DNA of 25,189 nt from DATEHG01 sp041691295 (GTDB lineage: Bacteria > Gemmatimonadota > Gemmatimonadetes > Gemmatimonadales > GWC2-71-9): NCBI GenBank assembly GCA_041691295.1, contig JBEPVA010000027.1, forward strand, positions 1 through 25,189. Reading direction: 5' to 3'. Shown here piece after piece: positions 23,320 to 25,189 of this stretch. Positions within the stretch are counted from its first letter, which is position 1; each line of letters begins with the position of its first letter. The notes under the pieces were generated by a model. That model did not search any database, was not told where the DNA came from, and saw only the letters and a list, made by a program, of their open reading frames with translations. The translations under genes were made by a program, and so were the position numbers.

Positions 23320-24110
23320 GTCGGAAGGTCGGAAAGCCGGAAGGTCGGAAAAGTGCTCGGGCGAGCGGGCGCGAGGCGGGGGCGGGGCGCGTAGGGGCGG
23401 GGCGTAGACCCGCCCCAGCAAAGCCTGCCACTGCACGCGCTCGCGGCCATGAATCAATTGAATCCAAGAAGAAGAGAGCAGCCGAAATCGTGGCGCGATT
23501 GAAGCGGGCCTACCCTGACGCGCACTGCGCCCTGAATTTTATCTCGCCATACCAGCTGATCGTGGCCACGATCCTCTCGGCCCAGTGCACCGATGTGCGG
23601 GTCAACATGGTCACCCCCGCCTTTTTCAAGCAGTGGCCGACGCCCGCCAGACTCGCTCAGGCAGGGATTGCCGACGTCGAAAAGGCCGTGATGTCGACCG
23701 GGTTCTTCCGCAACAAGGCCCGCAACCTGGTCGCGATGGCCCAGGCACTGGTCGCGTCGCACGATTCAATAGTGCCACACACGATGGCCGAACTGCACGC
23801 TCTCCCCGGCGTGGGCCGCAAGACCGCCAACGTGGTGCTCGGCAATGCATTCGGAATCAGCGAAGGGGTCACCGTCGACACCCATGTGACCCGGCTCTGC
23901 AACCTGCTCAGGCTGGCCAGCGGCACCGACGCGGTGAAGATCGAGCAGGAGTTGATGAAGCTGATCGCGCGGGAGGATTGGGCGATCCTGTCGCATTTGT
24001 TGATCGCGCATGGCCGGACAATCTGCATCGCCAATCGGCCCAGGTGCGAGGTGTGCGTGCTCAATGATTTGTGTCCCTCGGCAAAAGAGCCGTTGGCCGT
24101 TGGTCGTTAG
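23316..24110 (+). CDS. nth: Endonuclease III
   Basis: The 264-residue DNA glycosylase/AP lyase removes oxidised pyrimidines in base excision repair. The catalytic core (about 51-255) has LSAQCTD at 87-93, the HhH motif LPGVGRKTA at 163-171 with catalytic Lys169, VDTHV at 187-191 with Asp188, and the [4Fe-4S] loop C-x6-C-x2-C-x5-C (Cys237, 244, 247, 253). It is about 50 residues longer than E. coli Nth because of a basic Gly/Ala/Arg-rich N-terminal extension, whose first residues come from a four-unit octamer repeat. The last residues (PLAVGR) and stop lie in a heptamer repeat. No better internal start is visible. It is coupled to the PolX-like gene by an ATGA overlap. Confidence 0.93.
   Translation: MSRKVGKPEGRKSARASGREAGAGRVGAGRRPAPAKPATARARGHESIESKKKRAAEIVARLKRAYPDAHCALNFISPYQLIVATILSAQCTDVRVNMVTPAFFKQWPTPARLAQAGIADVEKAVMSTGFFRNKARNLVAMAQALVASHDSIVPHTMAELHALPGVGRKTANVVLGNAFGISEGVTVDTHVTRLCNLLRLASGTDAVKIEQELMKLIAREDWAILSHLLIAHGRTICIANRPRCEVCVLNDLCPSAKEPLAVGR
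23320..23351. repeat. Degenerate octamer tandem repeat inside the 5' end of nth
   Basis: Four units of eight bases (GTCGGAAG, GTCGGAAA, GCCGGAAG, GTCGGAAA) begin right after the nth start codon. They encode the start of the non-conserved N-terminal extension. Confidence 0.65.
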
Positions 24111-24112
24111 TC
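24092..24112. repeat. Degenerate heptamer tandem repeat at the nth stop (GTTRGYC type)
   Basis: The units are GTTGGCC, GTTGGTC and GTTAGTC. The nth stop codon (24108-24110) is inside the last unit. The unit is the same type as at 18986-19013. Confidence 0.65.
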
Positions 24113-24197
24113 CTGAGTTGTATCGCTCCTGGAGTGCGCCTCCGCCCGCCAGCATTTGACCTCACCCCCTGGCTCCCTCTCCGGCACTGAACAGCAG

Positions 24198-24225
24198 GAG
24201 ATGGCAGATGGAAGACGGGAGATGG
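24198..24225. repeat. Degenerate heptamer tandem repeat (four units, GAGATGG type)
   Basis: The units are GAGATGG, CAGATGG, AAGACGG and GAGATGG, in the convergent intergenic region. The period is seven as elsewhere, but the unit sequence differs. Confidence 0.65.
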
Positions 24226-24334
24226 GACGGACCCCGAACCTCGACATCAGAGTTCAACATCCACTCCGGCCTCGGTCAGAACCGCCCGCCCTCCGTCTGC
24301 AGAGATCCAGCGCGCTTCAGCTCGCGGTGCCGAG

Positions 24335-24352
24335 CCTCGGCTTCAGCCGAGG
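24335..24352. terminator. Strong hairpin between convergent genes
   Basis: CCTCGGCT, TC, AGCCGAGG is a perfect 8-base inverted repeat. Its position between convergent nth and the minus-strand pair fits a bidirectional terminator, but neither side has a T-run. Confidence 0.45.
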
Positions 24353-24481
24353 ACTGACGTCAGCCGCATGGAATCGGTTCATCGGGGGGGCCGAAGCCTA
24401 AGGTGATCGAACGGCATGAATCGTTGACTATGGTCCTGCAGAATCGAGTGGAGAACAAGGGAAAGGCCAGGCCTACTTCGC

Positions 24482-24874
24482 TCACTGCGCCACCACCGCC
24501 CCAACAAATCCTCCGATCAATCCGCCTCCTAGTGTCAGTTCCACGACCTGGCTGACACAACTTCCCTCCGCAAGTCGGCAGAGGAACAACCCCAGCGCAC
24601 CCCCTATCACCGCCCCTCCAATTCCGCCGTACAGCGCACCTTCATGCCAGTGGCCGGGATCGGTTTTCAGCACGGCGCTGTCACGGTCCGCCCGCATGAA
24701 CGCCCGATCCATTCGATCCACCGGCGAGCGCCGCGGCGGCATCAAGGTGACGGCCACTCTCATCTGCGCCAACCGATCGTCAGGCCGCGACTGTGCATGC
24801 CCGACAACTGTCACGCCAAGGATCAAGAGGAGTGCCATCGAGCCGGTGGCCCATCCGAGCATGAGTCTGATCAC
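24482..24874 (-). CDS. Exported glycine-rich (glycine-zipper-like) protein
   Basis: The protein has 130 residues from GTG 24874, or 126 from ATG 24862. The N-terminus is a signal peptide (hydrophobic MALLLILGVTVVG, likely cut near GHAQ-S). The C-terminal half is glycine-rich and hydrophobic, GALYGGIGGAVIGGALGLFL (about 79-98) and LGGGLIGGFVGAVV at the end, with a Cys pair (CRLAEGSC) between the two segments. GxxxG-type segments insert in or pack against membranes, as in glycine-zipper envelope proteins. The upstream minus-strand gene has the same layout and its TGA overlaps this start, so the two look like a coupled tandem duplicate. Function unknown. Confidence 0.65.
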   Translation of the reverse strand: MIRLMLGWATGSMALLLILGVTVVGHAQSRPDDRLAQMRVAVTLMPPRRSPVDRMDRAFMRADRDSAVLKTDPGHWHEGALYGGIGGAVIGGALGLFLCRLAEGSCVSQVVELTLGGGLIGGFVGAVVAQ

Positions 24875-25189
24875 GGTCCCTTTGGAAAAAAGGATCCGGC
24901 CAGTCCACCGATCACGACACCAATCAGGCCTCCGGTCATCGCCCCGCCCAGCGTCGGCAGCAGGCAGCTGCCACCGGACGAGTCCGCCGCGCAGAGGTCG
25001 TGAGTGAGGATTGCCGTTGCGAGTCCGAGGGTTCCCCCACCGACCGCCGCGCCCTCAATCGCGTAACTGCTGCCTGAGATGGACGCTGACGTCCCGCGCG
25101 CCAGCGGCCGATCGGACTGACCGAGAAATGGCGCGTACGGCGCGAAGCGAAGGCTGGACATACCCGGCGGCGTGCCCAGTGACTGGGCA
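24871..25189 (-). CDS. Exported glycine-rich protein, paralogue of the previous gene (5' end outside window)
   Basis: The frame stays open to the window edge upstream of ATG 25161 and reads AQSLGTPPG just before it. That looks like the region after a signal-peptidase cut site, so the true start is probably outside the window. Residues downstream show YAIEGAAVGGGTLGLATAIL, a Cys pair around a Gly-Ser stretch (DLCAADSSGGSC) and a final LGGAMTGGLIGVVIGGLAGSF. The order glycine segment, Cys...GSC, glycine segment matches the neighbour ending at 24482, supporting tandem duplication. The TGA overlaps the neighbour's GTG. It is likely an envelope or membrane-associated protein of unknown role. Confidence 0.6.
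   Translation of the reverse strand, partial: AQSLGTPPGMSSLRFAPYAPFLGQSDRPLARGTSASISGSSYAIEGAAVGGGTLGLATAILTHDLCAADSSGGSCLLPTLGGAMTGGLIGVVIGGLAGSFFPKGP

Larger units (their letters stand above)
24111..24481. other. 371-base convergent intergenic region
   Basis: There is no credible gene. The region separates convergent genes and holds a heptamer array (24198-24225), a strong hairpin (24335-24352), a 10-base palindrome CTGACGTCAG at 24354-24363 and a run of seven G at about 24382. No promoter is expected or seen. Confidence 0.6.

Noticed and set aside
24156..24401. 81-codon plus-strand frame after nth
   Set aside because: It runs through a heptamer array and a hairpin, has no ribosome binding site, and its composition is not protein-like.

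Overview
The window looks like a piece of a high-GC Gemmatimonadota (or related Acidobacteriota-like) chromosome. The main clues are an orphan MacB/FtsX-type permease of the ADOP kind paired with a PadR regulator, many exported or PDZ-bearing peptidases, and intergenic palindromes and degenerate short tandem repeats. The phylum is an inference; there is no rRNA or tRNA in the window. Core genes are GC-rich, roughly two-thirds G+C by eye. The stretch at about 5.87-9.93 kb is clearly poorer in GC and looks acquired.

Layout. 1-2376: 3' end of an OPT-family transporter, then a small membrane protein, a BtuF-like cobalamin-binding protein and a CxxC protein, tightly packed on the plus strand. 2494-5601: an exported DUF3857/transglutaminase protein and an M42 metallopeptidase. 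5870-9926: an accessory island of five plus-strand orphan genes with 129-173 base spacers (DUF4145 with a zinc ribbon, a possible D...QxK nuclease, an AbiJ-like helical protein, a possible HEPN-like protein and one unknown); no integrase or transposase is visible. 10161-14466: a DoxX-like membrane protein, the ADOP permease and PadR, then a decayed copy of the DoxX C-terminus. 14657-15199: a DHFR/RibD-like reductase. 15200-15503: intergenic repeats. 15504-17132 (minus): a HEAT-repeat protein, divergent from an M28 peptidase-PDZ protein and a GAF/fRMsr-like protein (17200-18983). 19211-24110: five translationally coupled genes, namely HDAC-like deacetylase, alpha/beta hydrolase, an unknown, a PolX-like protein and endonuclease III. 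24482-25189 (minus): two tandem exported glycine-rich proteins, one cut by the window edge.

The most notable signals are these. (1) The PolX homologue keeps all nine PHP metal ligands but has apparently lost the polymerase catalytic aspartates, and sits in front of nth. (2) A shared dyad TATGG-N5-CCATA lies upstream of both the ADOP permease and padR, overlapping the padR ribosome binding site. (3) The ADOP-padR pair is bracketed by an intact and a decayed copy of the same DoxX-like C-terminus. (4) A family of degenerate 7-base (once 8-base) tandem repeats sits at gene ends and supplies both termini of endonuclease III. (5) The low-GC orphan island has a defence-like flavour. No CRISPR array, complete insertion sequence or RNA gene was seen.
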